From: Chitinophaga sp. 180180018-3
GTDB lineage: Bacteria; Bacteroidota; Bacteroidia; Chitinophagales; Chitinophagaceae
DNA length: 64,000 nt
Reading direction: 5' to 3'
Assembly: GCF_037893185.1 (NCBI RefSeq)
Contig: NZ_CP140772.1
Span: 6,076,001-6,140,000, forward strand
Under the pieces are notes generated by a model. The model was not told the DNA's origin. It ran no database searches and worked only from the letters and a program-made list of their open reading frames with translations. Position numbers and translations under genes: made by a program. Shown here one piece after another: positions 36,268-46,434 of the stretch (position 1 is its first letter; each line of letters starts with the position of its first letter).

Positions 36268-37872
36268 ATGCCTAACAGGAAGTTGAATGTTTTTTTACCT
36301 CTTCTATTTGCGGTTGTACTGGCCCTGGGAATGTTCCTGGGACATAAAATGCCCGGGTCGGGCACAGGAGGCGCCACCGTATTTTTCGCCAAACCTCCGC
36401 GGGGGCCGCTGCAGGAGATAATGGACCTGATCAAAGCGAAATATGTAGATACCCTTAATACCGACAGTTTACAACAGACAGCCATTGACGGGCTGCTTTC
36501 CCAACTGGATCCACATTCCATTTATATTCCGCCAGCTGAGCTGCAGCGGGTGAATGAAGACATGGAAGGAAATTTTGAAGGAATTGGGGTGGAGTTCAAT
36601 ATTACGGCCGACACTGTGAATGTTGTCAGTGTGCTGAGCGGAGGACCTTCAGAATCGGCCGGGGTTCAGACCGGTGATAAAATCCTGCGGGTGAACGACA
36701 GCCTGGTTGCAGGCAACAATATTACGCCCGACAAGATCCGTAAATTACTGCGTGGGCCGGCAGGTTCCGTTGTCAATACGATCATACTCCGGCAACAGAA
36801 AACCATCACCGTCCCCATCAAAAGGGGAGTTATTCCTTTGTACAGTATAGATGCCAGTTATATCGCAGCACCGGGCATCGGTTATATCAAGATCAGCAAG
36901 TTCTCCGCCACTACCTACGATGAGTTCATGAAGGCCATGCGTTCGCTGGAACAACAGGGAATGAAGAAACTGATCATCGATCTGCGCCAGAACCCGGGAG
37001 GCTACCTGGATGCAGCTACCCGTATAGCAGACGAGCTGCTGGAAGACAATAAACTAATCGTATACACGAAGGGTAAAGATTTCCCCCGTACCGATTATAA
37101 GACCAAACGTCCAGGGTTGTTTGAAAGAGGTGCGCTCACTATCCTGACAGACGAAGGTTCCGCATCGGCAAGCGAAATACTGTCGGGCGCCATACAGGAT
37201 TGGGACCGCGGCACTATCATCGGCCGCCGAACCTTTGGTAAGGGCCTGGTACAGGAACAATACGATCTCGACAATGGTGGCGCATTGCGACTGACAGTGG
37301 CGCGTTATTACATTCCTTCAGGCAGGAGCATTCAGAAGCCATATGGTAAAGGACATGCAGATTATGATGATGACATTGTGGAACGTTACCATCATGGAGA
37401 AATGGTCAATAAAGACAGTATAAAGCTCACCGATACTGTGCCTTATAAAACAGCCTCCGGACGGCGCGTATATGGCGGCGGCGGTATCACACCCGACATC
37501 TTCATGCCATTTGATACTACCCGCTTCTCCTCTACCATGACGGCCCTCTACACACATAATACGTTCAGCAATTTTGCTTACCAGTATTATACCTCTCACA
37601 GGGATGCATTTGCCAGCTATAAAAATGCGGAGCAGTTCATTAAAGGCTTCCAGCTCAACCCTGAGCTGATCAATGATTTCAGGGTTTACGCGAAAAAAGA
37701 CAGTGTACCGGGCATAGACCGTGTTAGTACGAAAGATGAAATGGAGATCCGGAACCGGCTGAAAGCTATGCTGGCACGCCAGCTGTACAGAACGGAAGGT
37801 TTTTATGAGTCTATCAATGCAGATGATCCAATGGTGAAGAAAGCCATTGAGGTGTTGGAAGCGGAGAAGTAA
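36268..37872 (+). CDS. S41 C-terminal processing peptidase (CtpA type)
   Basis: A 534-residue exported serine protease. One N-terminal membrane anchor (LPLLFAVVLALGMFLGHKM) precedes an N-terminal helical domain with DGLLSQLDPHSIYIPP, a PDZ domain (VVSVLSGGPSESAGVQTGDKI) and the S41 domain. The latter includes GIGYIKISKFSATTYDEF, KKLIIDLRQNPGGYLDAA and LTDEGSASASEILSGAIQDW with the catalytic Ser, and GRRTFGKGLVQEQY with the Lys. It trims C termini of periplasmic proteins. A second S41 enzyme of a different subfamily is encoded convergently next door. Confidence 0.93.
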   Translation: MPNRKLNVFLPLLFAVVLALGMFLGHKMPGSGTGGATVFFAKPPRGPLQEIMDLIKAKYVDTLNTDSLQQTAIDGLLSQLDPHSIYIPPAELQRVNEDMEGNFEGIGVEFNITADTVNVVSVLSGGPSESAGVQTGDKILRVNDSLVAGNNITPDKIRKLLRGPAGSVVNTIILRQQKTITVPIKRGVIPLYSIDASYIAAPGIGYIKISKFSATTYDEFMKAMRSLEQQGMKKLIIDLRQNPGGYLDAATRIADELLEDNKLIVYTKGKDFPRTDYKTKRPGLFERGALTILTDEGSASASEILSGAIQDWDRGTIIGRRTFGKGLVQEQYDLDNGGALRLTVARYYIPSGRSIQKPYGKGHADYDDDIVERYHHGEMVNKDSIKLTDTVPYKTASGRRVYGGGGITPDIFMPFDTTRFSSTMTALYTHNTFSNFAYQYYTSHRDAFASYKNAEQFIKGFQLNPELINDFRVYAKKDSVPGIDRVSTKDEMEIRNRLKAMLARQLYRTEGFYESINADDPMVKKAIEVLEAEK

Positions 37873-37970
37873 GAATTAAGAATATAGAATTAAGAAATAG
37901 AGCGAAGGCCTAAGCGAATAACATTTTATCGCTTAGGCCTTCGCTCTATTTCTTAATTCTGTATTCTTAA
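37873..37970. repeat. Dispersed palindromic element, copy 9
   Basis: Outer arm GAATTAAGAATATAG, then AATTAAGAAATAGA; core GCGAAGGCCTAAGCGA with TCGCTTAGGCCTTCGC. The family ACCTT is GCCTA here with matched changes on the other arm, so pairing is preserved. It starts right behind the upstream TAA. Confidence 0.9.
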
Positions 37971-37974
37971 CTAA

Positions 37975-40104
37975 TCAGCGGTTATTCTTCGGCTGCATCT
38001 TCGGTAATGCCTGGGCAATCAGGTCATTCATAACATTCACGGCTTCATCGAGGTAGATATCTTTGGTTCTTACCTTGATCCAGTCTTTATTCCGGGCGAT
38101 CTTAGCCGAATCGGCACCGAGTTTTTCCATGTCGGATTTGATGTTGATGATGCTCAGCTCTTTCACTTTATCATTTACTGCATCGTATTTTTTCAGCGCA
38201 GCAGTATTGGTTTTCTGTTCTGATTTATAAGTCTGCAGATTGAGTGAGTAAGTTTCCTGTTTTTCCATTTTTTTCAGGGTGCTGAGGTTCTCATTGAGCA
38301 GTTTGAAAGCCTGGCTGTTAGCCATTCTTTTTTCGCTGTTCTTTTTGAGAGGTTCCACATTTACCGGATTGTACCAGGATGTGAAGGCAGCGCGGGGAAT
38401 TTCGTCCCAAACCAGTGCATCAGAGTCTTTGCGTTCTGCGATTTCGTAATACGGATCCGGCAATACGATATCGGAAGCCACCCCTTTCAGCTGGGTAGAG
38501 CCGCCATTAGCGCGATAAAATTTCTGCTGGGTAAGTTTCAGTGCACCGAGGCTACCGCCATCTTTCATTGGATAAAAATCATCCAGGTTGAAGAGGCGCT
38601 GTACGGTTCCTTTACCAAAAGTTTGTGTGCTACCGATGATCACTGCGCGTTTGTAATCCTGCATAGCAGCCGCCATGATCTCGGAAGCAGAAGCGCTGTA
38701 TTCATTCACCATGATCGCCAGCGGGCCTTCGTACTGCACATTTTTATCACGATCACGCAATACTACCGCATCACCGCCTCTGGAGCGCACCTGTACCACA
38801 GGACCTTCGGGAATGAACAGGCCGGCCATCTGTACTACATCCTGCAGGGAACCACCACCGTTAAAGCGAAGATCGAGGATAATACCTTCTACTTTCTCTG
38901 CTTTCAGTTTGGCTACTTCTTTGGCCACATCATCCGCACTGCGTGCGCCGTTGCGGTCATTGAAATCGGCATAAAATTCAGGCAGGTAGATGTAGCCGAT
39001 CTTATGCTGGCCATTAATGATGGCTGATTTTGCAAACGTTTCTTCTGTAACGATTTCATCGCGAACGATGGTAATATCTTTCACGGTACCATCTACACTC
39101 TTCACTGTCAGCTTCACCGGAGTACCTTTTTTACCACGGATCAGTTTCACTGCGTCTTCCACAGGATAACCGGTAATATCAACAGACTCCGTAGCCCCCT
39201 GGGCTACTTTCTGTATCACATCGTTCACCTTTAACTGGCCCTGTTTCCAGCTCGGGCTTCCGGTAACAATGCTCACCACTTTGATCTTGTCGCCCTCTTC
39301 TTTCAGCTGGGCGCCGATACCAAAGAACTTACCCGCCATCTGTTCTTCAAACGCCCTTTTTTCATCAGGCGGGAAGTAATCAGTATGCGGATCCATTGTG
39401 GTAGTGATAGCATTCACATAAAGATTGAAACGATCGTTATCGTTCTGCCTTGTTTTGAGGCGTTCGAAATAACGGTCGTACAGCTGTTTAACTTTTAAAC
39501 GGGCTTCCGCTTCCAGTTCTGTATCTGTTTTGATCTTAATGGTATCGTTCTTTTTTTCCTTGTCTTTATCCCTCAGCTCCATCAGGTCGGTCAGTTTTTC
39601 CAGGGTGCGGTATTTCAGCACCTTGCGCCATGCTTCCTTACGGGCATTTTCATCTGCGGGATAGTCGACCTTATCCGGATCCAGTGTCACCTTTTCATCT
39701 GTCGTGAAATCGAAAGGTTTGGAGAGGATTTCCGGGTAGATGACAGCGGCTTCAGCGACTCTTTGCTTGATCAGGGCATTGACGCTGCGGAAACAATCGA
39801 TGGGAGCCCCTTTCAGCTCATCGTCAATATGCAGCGATAAAGGTTGCAACTTTTCCACATCCGTTTTCAGGAAAAATTTCTTTTCCGTATCCAGGCTACG
39901 CAGGTATTTATTAAAAACTTCAATAGAAAATTTGTCGTCTATCGGCTTCGGCTGGTAATGTCCTTCTTTCAGCATCTGCCCCACCAGGTTCATGATCACT
40001 TCATAACGTCCGGGAGGATCTTCGTTATGCCCCAGCTTATTAAAAGCCAACACACCTGCGGAAATGCTAAGCAGCACTACCGGTATAATCACTTTCAGTC
40101 TCAT
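37975..40104 (-). CDS. prc: Tail-specific protease (Prc/Tsp, S41)
   Basis: A 709-residue periplasmic protease of the Prc type. After a signal segment (VIIPVVLLSISAGVLAF) comes a long helical N-terminal domain. A PDZ domain (VVSIVTGSPSWKQGQLKVNDVI) follows, then the S41 domain (GYIYLPEFYADFNDRNGARSA, EGIILDLRFNGGGSLQD, MVNEYSASASEIMAAAMQDY, GSTQTFGKGTVQRL), and finally a C-terminal DUF3340-like part rich in Lys. In E. coli, Prc degrades ssrA-tagged and misfolded periplasmic proteins and processes wall hydrolases. It lies downstream of the PQQ-type dehydrogenase gene. Confidence 0.94.
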   Translation of the reverse strand: MRLKVIIPVVLLSISAGVLAFNKLGHNEDPPGRYEVIMNLVGQMLKEGHYQPKPIDDKFSIEVFNKYLRSLDTEKKFFLKTDVEKLQPLSLHIDDELKGAPIDCFRSVNALIKQRVAEAAVIYPEILSKPFDFTTDEKVTLDPDKVDYPADENARKEAWRKVLKYRTLEKLTDLMELRDKDKEKKNDTIKIKTDTELEAEARLKVKQLYDRYFERLKTRQNDNDRFNLYVNAITTTMDPHTDYFPPDEKRAFEEQMAGKFFGIGAQLKEEGDKIKVVSIVTGSPSWKQGQLKVNDVIQKVAQGATESVDITGYPVEDAVKLIRGKKGTPVKLTVKSVDGTVKDITIVRDEIVTEETFAKSAIINGQHKIGYIYLPEFYADFNDRNGARSADDVAKEVAKLKAEKVEGIILDLRFNGGGSLQDVVQMAGLFIPEGPVVQVRSRGGDAVVLRDRDKNVQYEGPLAIMVNEYSASASEIMAAAMQDYKRAVIIGSTQTFGKGTVQRLFNLDDFYPMKDGGSLGALKLTQQKFYRANGGSTQLKGVASDIVLPDPYYEIAERKDSDALVWDEIPRAAFTSWYNPVNVEPLKKNSEKRMANSQAFKLLNENLSTLKKMEKQETYSLNLQTYKSEQKTNTAALKKYDAVNDKVKELSIINIKSDMEKLGADSAKIARNKDWIKVRTKDIYLDEAVNVMNDLIAQALPKMQPKNNR

Positions 40105-40269
40105 ATGTATCTCAATTGAACTTAAATGTTGTCAAACCAAATATAAAATAAAATCATCCGTCGGCTACGGAATTTATTTCCTTTTAACAAAAAATTGGGC
40201 CAAACGGGCACGGAGTCATATATACGGCTGAAAAACCGCTGCCAGGCGGGATTATAACGTTCCCCCGGG

Positions 40270-41484
40270 CTACTCCTTTACCAGTTTGTATATGGCCCCT
40301 TTAAAACCATTGCTGCCGGAACTGCTGGTTAGCATGTACAGCTCTCCGTTCTCATCCTCGCCCCAGCTGAGTATCTGTATCCCCTCCTTCGGGCGGCCCA
40401 GCAGCTCCAGATCAGCGCGCTCCCACTTCCGGCCGCTGACGGTCAGCACAAAGGCTTTACCATTGTAGTCCCCGAACACATAAGCGCCCTGCAGCGCCGG
40501 GATGGCTTTTCCCCGGTACACATAGCCACCGGTGACGCTGATCCCCACATCGTGGCTATATTCGTCGATTGGTGCAATGAGCGTTGAACGGTCGGCACCC
40601 GGCGGTACATTATATTCATGGTTTCCCTCCATGATCCGCCAGCCATAGTTACCACCCCGCGTAATGATATCTACTTCCTCATACCTGTTCTGTCCTACAT
40701 CGCCTGCAAACAACATCCGGCTTTGACGGTCGAATGAGAAGCGCCAGGGGTTCCGCAGGCCATAGGCCCATATTTCAGGCCGTGCACCCGGCCGGTTAAC
40801 GAACGGATTATCGGGTGGTATCGTATAGGGTGTACCATTAACATTTATTCTTAATATCTTGCCCAGCAAGGTACCCAGGTTCTGGCCATTGCCGGCGGCC
40901 CCGTGCTTGTCGCCCCCACCGCCACCATCTCCGAGGCCTACATAAAGATATCCGTCCGGTCCGAACTGCAGCTGACCACCGTTATGATTCGATTCCGGCT
41001 CGTCGATCTCCATCACTACCCTGCCGGAGGCTTGATCTGCCACATCCGGATTAGATGCCGAGGCGGTAAATTCCAGTATTCTGCTGGTATGGTCGAAACC
41101 AGGTTTGGCTTTTTTTGCGCTATAGTACACATAAAACTTTCGGTTACGTATAAACTCCGGATGGAAGGCCATGCCAAGCAGTCCCCTTTCGTCGTAACCG
41201 GGATTGATATTCACCAGGTCTGCGCTGACATCCAGGAAAGGCGTTGGGAGCAGCCTGTTTTGCTTAACGATCCATACTTTTCCTTCTTTCTGACAAAAAA
41301 ATAGTCTCTCGGAACCATCCCCGGGAACAGCCATATTTACAGGCGATATAAACCCGTCGGTCACCAGTTGCAGCTTCACCCTGCGTTGAGGCGGCTCATT
41401 ATTTTCATTAGGCCTGCTGTGGGCGCAGGCAGTATGGATCAGTATTGCCGGCAGAAACAGGCAGCTGAACAGAAATGGTTTCAT
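40270..41484 (-). CDS. PQQ-dependent sugar dehydrogenase-like lipoprotein (YliI/soluble GDH family)
   Basis: A 404-residue exported beta-propeller. A lipoprotein-like signal (LPAILIHTACAHS) is followed by family motifs: GLLGMAFHPEFIRNRKFYVYYS, ESNHNGGQLQFGPDGYLYVGLGDGGGGGDKHG, IWAYGLRNPWRFSFDRQS, GDVGQNRYEEVDII and GGNYGWRIMEGNHEY. These match the aldose sugar dehydrogenase/GDH-B fold that uses PQQ and calcium to oxidise sugars in the periplasm. Without a known electron acceptor nearby, substrate and activity are open. Confidence 0.9.
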   Translation of the reverse strand: MKPFLFSCLFLPAILIHTACAHSRPNENNEPPQRRVKLQLVTDGFISPVNMAVPGDGSERLFFCQKEGKVWIVKQNRLLPTPFLDVSADLVNINPGYDERGLLGMAFHPEFIRNRKFYVYYSAKKAKPGFDHTSRILEFTASASNPDVADQASGRVVMEIDEPESNHNGGQLQFGPDGYLYVGLGDGGGGGDKHGAAGNGQNLGTLLGKILRINVNGTPYTIPPDNPFVNRPGARPEIWAYGLRNPWRFSFDRQSRMLFAGDVGQNRYEEVDIITRGGNYGWRIMEGNHEYNVPPGADRSTLIAPIDEYSHDVGISVTGGYVYRGKAIPALQGAYVFGDYNGKAFVLTVSGRKWERADLELLGRPKEGIQILSWGEDENGELYMLTSSSGSNGFKGAIYKLVKE

Positions 41485-41557
41485 AGCTCGCTGGAATTAA
41501 TACAGAATAAATATAGTGCTTTCCCGTTTTTTGTACATTTACCCAAAATTCATCAGA

Positions 41558-42811
41558 TTGGACACTTCGGCTTCAAAACCTGACCCATACGCCTCGTTAC
41601 GCTTTCCAGAATTCAATTATTACCTTGTTATCCGCTTTGCGCTGGTGTTTGCACTGGCAATGCAGTTTGCTATTATTGAATGGAAAGTATATGAAATCTC
41701 CAAAGATCCTTTTTCGCTGGGATTGATTGGTTTATCGGAAGTAATACCTGCAGTGACCCTGGCACCTTTTGCCGGTCACCTGGTCGACAAGCTGGAGAAG
41801 CGCGGGATCCTGCTCAAATGTGTCATATCGTATATTATTATCGGTTTGGGGTTGTTTCTGTTAACATGGGACCAGGCAGTAGCCGGGCTTCCCAGGCAAT
41901 GGGTGTTGAACCTGATCTACATGCTGGTTTTCTTCGGAGGCACTGTTCGGGCCTTTACCAGCCCCTCTACGTTCACATTGCTATCCCTGCTCGTACCCCG
42001 TGAGTTATACGCTAACGCTTCTACCTGGAGCAGTTCAGCCTGGCAGATAGGCGGCGTACTGGGGCCGGCGCTTGGTGGCCTGTTCATACACTGGTTCGGC
42101 GTACACTGGTCGATGCTGTTGGTGGTGATAGTTTTCCTGGCACCGTTATACAGCCTGATAAAAATTAAGCCCAAGCCTATTTACTATAAGCCCAAAGGGG
42201 AAAGCTTTTTCGACGGACTGACCCAGGGGATGCGCTTCGTCTGGAAAACCAGGGTGGTACTCAATGCGATGGCGCTGGATATGTTTGCGGTATTGTTCGG
42301 AGGAGCAGTGGCCATGTTGCCGGCTTATGCAAAAGATGTGCTGCATGTAGGTTCTCTGGGATATGGATTACTTCGCTCTGCTCCTGCCATCGGCGCCCTC
42401 GTTACCATGTTCATACTGGCGCACAGGCCGTTGGCCAATAAACCAGGGCTCAAGCTGCTGGCGGCTGTATTTGGGTTTGGCCTGACCATCATCTTCTTCG
42501 GTATCTCCAAAAACTTCTATCTTTCCATGCTCCTGTTGTTATTCAGCGGATCACTGGACGGCGTAAGCGTGATTATCAGACAAACCATCCTGCAACTGAA
42601 AACGCCCGACGATATGCGTGGGCGGGTAGCTTCTGTAAGCTCCATGTTCGTAGGATCATCCAACGAACTCGGCGCCTTTGAAAGCGGCTTTATGGCAAGG
42701 GCTATCGGACTTGTACCTTCCGTTGTATTTGGTGGCTTTGTAACGCTGGGCGTGGTGGTTACTACCTACATCATTTCCCCCGCCATGCGGAACCTGAATT
42801 TAAAAGAGTAG
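41558..42811 (+). CDS. Major facilitator superfamily transporter (enterobactin exporter-like group)
   Basis: A 417-residue 12-helix carrier of the MFS_3 type. It starts near DPYASLRFPEFNYYLVIRF and has the inter-helix motif FAGHLVDKLEKRGILLK. No ATG occurs in frame before residue 35 of this reading, so a TTG at 41558 or a GTG at 41516 must be used; TTG is preferred because the DPYASLRFPEF region is the usual beginning. Export of a small molecule is likely, substrate unknown. Its stop is 3 bases from the stop of the convergent Cys-cluster gene. Confidence 0.85.
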   Translation: MDTSASKPDPYASLRFPEFNYYLVIRFALVFALAMQFAIIEWKVYEISKDPFSLGLIGLSEVIPAVTLAPFAGHLVDKLEKRGILLKCVISYIIIGLGLFLLTWDQAVAGLPRQWVLNLIYMLVFFGGTVRAFTSPSTFTLLSLLVPRELYANASTWSSSAWQIGGVLGPALGGLFIHWFGVHWSMLLVVIVFLAPLYSLIKIKPKPIYYKPKGESFFDGLTQGMRFVWKTRVVLNAMALDMFAVLFGGAVAMLPAYAKDVLHVGSLGYGLLRSAPAIGALVTMFILAHRPLANKPGLKLLAAVFGFGLTIIFFGISKNFYLSMLLLLFSGSLDGVSVIIRQTILQLKTPDDMRGRVASVSSMFVGSSNELGAFESGFMARAIGLVPSVVFGGFVTLGVVVTTYIISPAMRNLNLKE

Positions 42812-42814
42812 CCA

Positions 42815-43309
42815 CTACAGGCTGAATTTCTCTTTCAATCGTTCCAATACATAATAAACGGCCGGGCAAACCGTACTATTTTCGTACGTGATCTTAGGAC
42901 GTTTAAAAAAATCATAGCTGTCGGTGTAAGGATAGTTTTCACAATCACCCGGGCGGGCGTCATAGATGCTGCAATAGTTATCAGCACTCAGGAACGGGCA
43001 TGGAGAAAACTTCACCACATAGTCTTCATCGCTATCGATCCGGAGATATTTCTCAATAAACTCCCCTTCCTTCATTCCGAGATACTTGGATATACGCCTG
43101 ATATCAGGAGCTTTGAAGCGTGGGCTGATTGTTTTACAGCAGTTGCCGCATTGAAGGCAATCAATTTTACTGAATGCTTCTTCATGCAGGTCCGGCAACA
43201 GTTTTTCGACACCTTTCCCGCGACGGGTTTGTAGCTTATCGAGATACTGTTTATTTACTTTCTGTTTCTCCCGGGCCTTTTGTTCCCAGTCTTCTAAAAT
43301 CTTGCTCAT
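42815..43309 (-). CDS. YkgJ-family cysteine cluster protein
   Basis: A 164-residue protein with the metal-binding cluster CLQCGNCCKTISPRF and a second set CPFLSADNYCSIYDARPGDCENYP, the pattern of the YkgJ/UPF0153 family that probably binds zinc or an Fe-S cluster. Function is not established. The start at 43309 is chosen because upstream ATGs lie on or before the promoter box at 43315-43322. The ATG is then five bases downstream of that box, so the transcript may be leaderless. Confidence 0.85.
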   Translation of the reverse strand: MSKILEDWEQKAREKQKVNKQYLDKLQTRRGKGVEKLLPDLHEEAFSKIDCLQCGNCCKTISPRFKAPDIRRISKYLGMKEGEFIEKYLRIDSDEDYVVKFSPCPFLSADNYCSIYDARPGDCENYPYTDSYDFFKRPKITYENSTVCPAVYYVLERLKEKFSL

Positions 43310-43314
43310 TGCAG

Positions 43315-43343
43315 CAAAGATAGGTAAATAGTGAATGGACAAA
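43315..43343 (-). promoter_or_regulatory. Promoter of the YkgJ-family gene
   Basis: Minus-strand TTTG at 43340-43343, 17-base spacer and TATCTTTG at 43315-43322, immediately before the ATG at 43309. Confidence 0.55.
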
Positions 43344-43410
43344 ATTATGACACATGAGCTTTAAAATAAAGTAGTATTTATCACCGTATTACCCCGGCAG
43401 GGGCCCCTTG

Positions 43411-43442
43411 TTTGGCTGTTGCTAAAAATCTGCATAGCTTTG
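43411..43442 (+). promoter_or_regulatory. Promoter of gcvP
   Basis: TTTG at 43411-43414, a 20-base spacer, and TAGCTTTG at 43435-43442; 31 bases before the ATG. No glycine riboswitch-like structure is apparent in the short leader. Confidence 0.7.
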
Positions 43443-43473
43443 CGCATTCTATTTCAAATTACCTGCTTATATC

Positions 43474-46341
43474 ATGAATCTTTTTGATGTTCAACAGAAT
43501 GAATTCGTGCACCGTCACATTGGGCCGAATGAAGGAGAGACCAAACAGATGCTGGAAACTGTAGGTGTTTCCGACCTGGATCAGCTGATCAGTAAAACAG
43601 TTCCGGGCGCTATCCGTATGCAACAGCCGCTGGCTGTTCCTGCAGCGATGAGTGAGAGCGATTATCTCCGCCACCTGAAGGAAGTTTCACTGAAAAACAA
43701 AGTATACAGGAACTACATTGGTCAGGGTTATTTCGACACTATTACGCCCAGCGTAATACTGCGTAATGTTTTTGAGAACCCGGGATGGTATACGCAGTAT
43801 ACGCCGTATCAGGCGGAGATCTCCCAGGGCCGTCTGGAAAGTTTGTTGAATTTCCAGACAATGGTAGCAGATCTCACTGCGCTGCCCATTGCGAATGCTT
43901 CCCTGCTGGATGAAGCAACAGCGGCAGCTGAAGCGATGACCATGTTCTTCAATGCCCTCAACAAGGATCATGATCATATTACAAGGGGTAAATTCTTTGT
44001 AGACAACAATACTTATCCGCAAACACTGGATGTAATATACACCCGTGCCACACCGCTGCACATCGAAGTAGTAACCGGTGATTACCGTACAGCCACCTTC
44101 GATGAGTCGTATTTCGGTGCGTTGGTACAATACCCGGATGATCTGGGCGCTGCTGCCGACTACCGTGCTTTCATTGATAAAGTGCATGCTGTTGGTGCTT
44201 TTGCAGGTGTAGCAACTGACCTGTTGGCGCTAACACTGTTGACGCCTCCGGGTGAAATTGGTGCTGATGCTGCCTTTGGTTCTGCCCAGCGTTTTGGTGT
44301 TCCGCTTGGCTTTGGTGGACCGCACGCAGCCTTCTTCGCTGTAAAAGATGATTTCAAACGTGCCATCCCTGGCCGTATCATCGGTGTGAGCGTCGATGCA
44401 CAAGGTCACCGTGCGCTGCGTATGGCGCTGCAAACCCGCGAGCAGCACATCAAACGTGAGAAAGCTACTTCCAATATCTGTACAGCACAAGCCCTGCTGG
44501 CGAATATGGCTGCTATGTATGCCGTATATCACGGACCACAGGGGCTGAAAAACATTGCTACCCGCATCGCATTGCTCACCAACACCCTGGCGGAGAAACT
44601 GAAAGCCAAAGGCCTGAAACTTGCGGCTAACCATTTCTTCGACACCATCGTGGTAACTGGTGTTGATAAAGATGTGAAAGATGCAGCAGAAGCGGCTGGC
44701 ATCAACTTCCGTTACTATGCAAATGGAAACGTAGGTATTTCCCTCGATGAAACAGCTACTATCGCTGATATAAACAATATCCTGCACATCTTCGGAGCCG
44801 GCACTACTGATGCCGTTGCCATTTCAGCAGGTATTACCGGCATTCCCGCCGATCTGCAGCGTACTTCCCCTTACATGCTGCACCCGGTGTTCAACAGCTA
44901 TCATAGCGAATCACTGATGATGCGTTATCTGAAGCTGTTGGAAAATAAAGATCTTTCCCTGAATACTTCCATGATCTCTCTCGGCTCCTGCACCATGAAA
45001 CTGAATGCGGCAACCGAAATGATCCCCCTGAGCTGGGCGCACTGGAGCAAAATGCATCCTTTCGCACCCAAGAATCAGGCAGGAGGTTATTTACAGATGA
45101 CTACCGAACTAAGCGAATACCTCAGCAAGATTACCGGCTTCGATGCGTGCAGCCTGCAGCCTAACAGTGGCGCCCAGGGCGAATATGCAGGTCTGCTGGT
45201 GATCCGCGAATACCATAAGAGCAGAAATGAAGGCCACCGCAATGTAATGCTGATCCCTATCAGCGCACACGGTACCAACCCTGCTTCCGCAGTAATGGCC
45301 GGATTTAAAGTAGTAGTGGTGAAAGCCCTCGAGAATGGATATATTGATGTAGAAGACCTCAAGGCCAAAGCTGCTACATACAGCAATGACCTGGCAGGTA
45401 TCATGATCACCTATCCTTCCACCTATGGTGTTTATGAAGAAAGCGTAAAAGACATTTGCGCTATTATCCACGAACACGGCGGACAGGTATATATGGATGG
45501 CGCCAATATGAACGCCCAGGTAGGCTTAACTGCTCCCGGCCTGATCGGCGCAGACGTATGCCACCTGAACCTCCACAAAACCTTTGCAATACCTCACGGC
45601 GGTGGCGGACCCGGCATGGGCCCTATCTGCGTAGCAAAACACCTCGCTCCATTCCTGCCAGGCCATGTTACACTGAATGATGGTAAACATGCTAACGCTG
45701 TATCAGCAGCACCATTCGGATCGGCCAGCATACTCCTGATATCATACGCCTATATCCGTATGCTTGGATTCAAAGGCCTGAAACAGGCATCTGAATTTGC
45801 AATCCTGAATGCCAACTACATGAAAGCAAGACTGGCACAAGCTTTCGACATCCTTTACACCGGTGTAAACGGCACCTGTGCTCACGAGTTCATCGTAGAT
45901 CTGCGTCCGTTTAAAGCAACTGCCGGTATTGAAGCGGAAGATGTGGCCAAACGTCTGATGGACTATGGTTTCCACGCTCCCACCATGAGCTTCCCTGTTC
46001 CGGGTACTATCATGATTGAACCTACAGAAAGCGAGGATAAGGGAGAACTGGATCGCTTCTGCGATGCCCTGCTGGCAATCCGCGAAGAGATCCGTGCTAT
46101 AGAGGAAGGCAAAGCTGATAAACAGAACAACGTATTGAAAAATGCACCGCATACACAGCTCCTCATCACTGCCGACGAATGGACCCGTCCATACACCCGT
46201 CAGCAGGCAGCATTCCCGCTGGAATATGTGAAGCTGAATAAATTCTGGCCTTCTGTAAGCCGTATCAACAATACATTCGGCGACAGAAACCTGATTTGCA
46301 CCTGCGAGCCGGTGAGTTCGTACGAAGAAGCGGCGGTATAA
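43474..46341 (+). CDS. gcvP: Glycine dehydrogenase (decarboxylating), P-protein
   Basis: A 955-residue PLP enzyme of the glycine cleavage system. It decarboxylates glycine and passes the methylamine to the lipoyl H-protein. It is the long, fused form with both halves: [17 protein letters not shown] and [21 protein letters not shown] in the first, [17 protein letters not shown] and [20 protein letters not shown] in the second, with the PLP lysine at residue 702. gcvH and gcvT are not in the window, so the system is dispersed. Confidence 0.97.
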   Translation: MNLFDVQQNEFVHRHIGPNEGETKQMLETVGVSDLDQLISKTVPGAIRMQQPLAVPAAMSESDYLRHLKEVSLKNKVYRNYIGQGYFDTITPSVILRNVFENPGWYTQYTPYQAEISQGRLESLLNFQTMVADLTALPIANASLLDEATAAAEAMTMFFNALNKDHDHITRGKFFVDNNTYPQTLDVIYTRATPLHIEVVTGDYRTATFDESYFGALVQYPDDLGAAADYRAFIDKVHAVGAFAGVATDLLALTLLTPPGEIGADAAFGSAQRFGVPLGFGGPHAAFFAVKDDFKRAIPGRIIGVSVDAQGHRALRMALQTREQHIKREKATSNICTAQALLANMAAMYAVYHGPQGLKNIATRIALLTNTLAEKLKAKGLKLAANHFFDTIVVTGVDKDVKDAAEAAGINFRYYANGNVGISLDETATIADINNILHIFGAGTTDAVAISAGITGIPADLQRTSPYMLHPVFNSYHSESLMMRYLKLLENKDLSLNTSMISLGSCTMKLNAATEMIPLSWAHWSKMHPFAPKNQAGGYLQMTTELSEYLSKITGFDACSLQPNSGAQGEYAGLLVIREYHKSRNEGHRNVMLIPISAHGTNPASAVMAGFKVVVVKALENGYIDVEDLKAKAATYSNDLAGIMITYPSTYGVYEESVKDICAIIHEHGGQVYMDGANMNAQVGLTAPGLIGADVCHLNLHKTFAIPHGGGGPGMGPICVAKHLAPFLPGHVTLNDGKHANAVSAAPFGSASILLISYAYIRMLGFKGLKQASEFAILNANYMKARLAQAFDILYTGVNGTCAHEFIVDLRPFKATAGIEAEDVAKRLMDYGFHAPTMSFPVPGTIMIEPTESEDKGELDRFCDALLAIREEIRAIEEGKADKQNNVLKNAPHTQLLITADEWTRPYTRQQAAFPLEYVKLNKFWPSVSRINNTFGDRNLICTCEPVSSYEEAAV

Positions 46342-46344
46342 TAA

Positions 46345-46434
46345 AAAGCCTTTAGTCTTTAGAAAAAAATGCAGCGAAGATCACATGATGTTGGTCTTCG
46401 CTGCATTTTTTCTAAAGACTATCAGCTAAAGGCT
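46345..46434. repeat. Dispersed palindromic element, copy 10 (divergent arms)
   Basis: Inner dyad TGCAGCGAAGA / TCTTCGCTGCA with A and T runs, and outer arms AGCCTTTAGTCTTTAGA and TCTAAAGACTATCAGC plus TAAAGGCT. It keeps GCGAAGA but not CTTAGCG, and has the CTTTAG arm type instead of AATTAAG. The right side runs into the last codons and stop of the convergent phosphodiesterase gene. Confidence 0.75.

Noticed and set aside
43343..43473. Glycine riboswitch before gcvP
   Set aside because: The promoter lies 31 bases before the ATG, so the leader is too short for the aptamer.
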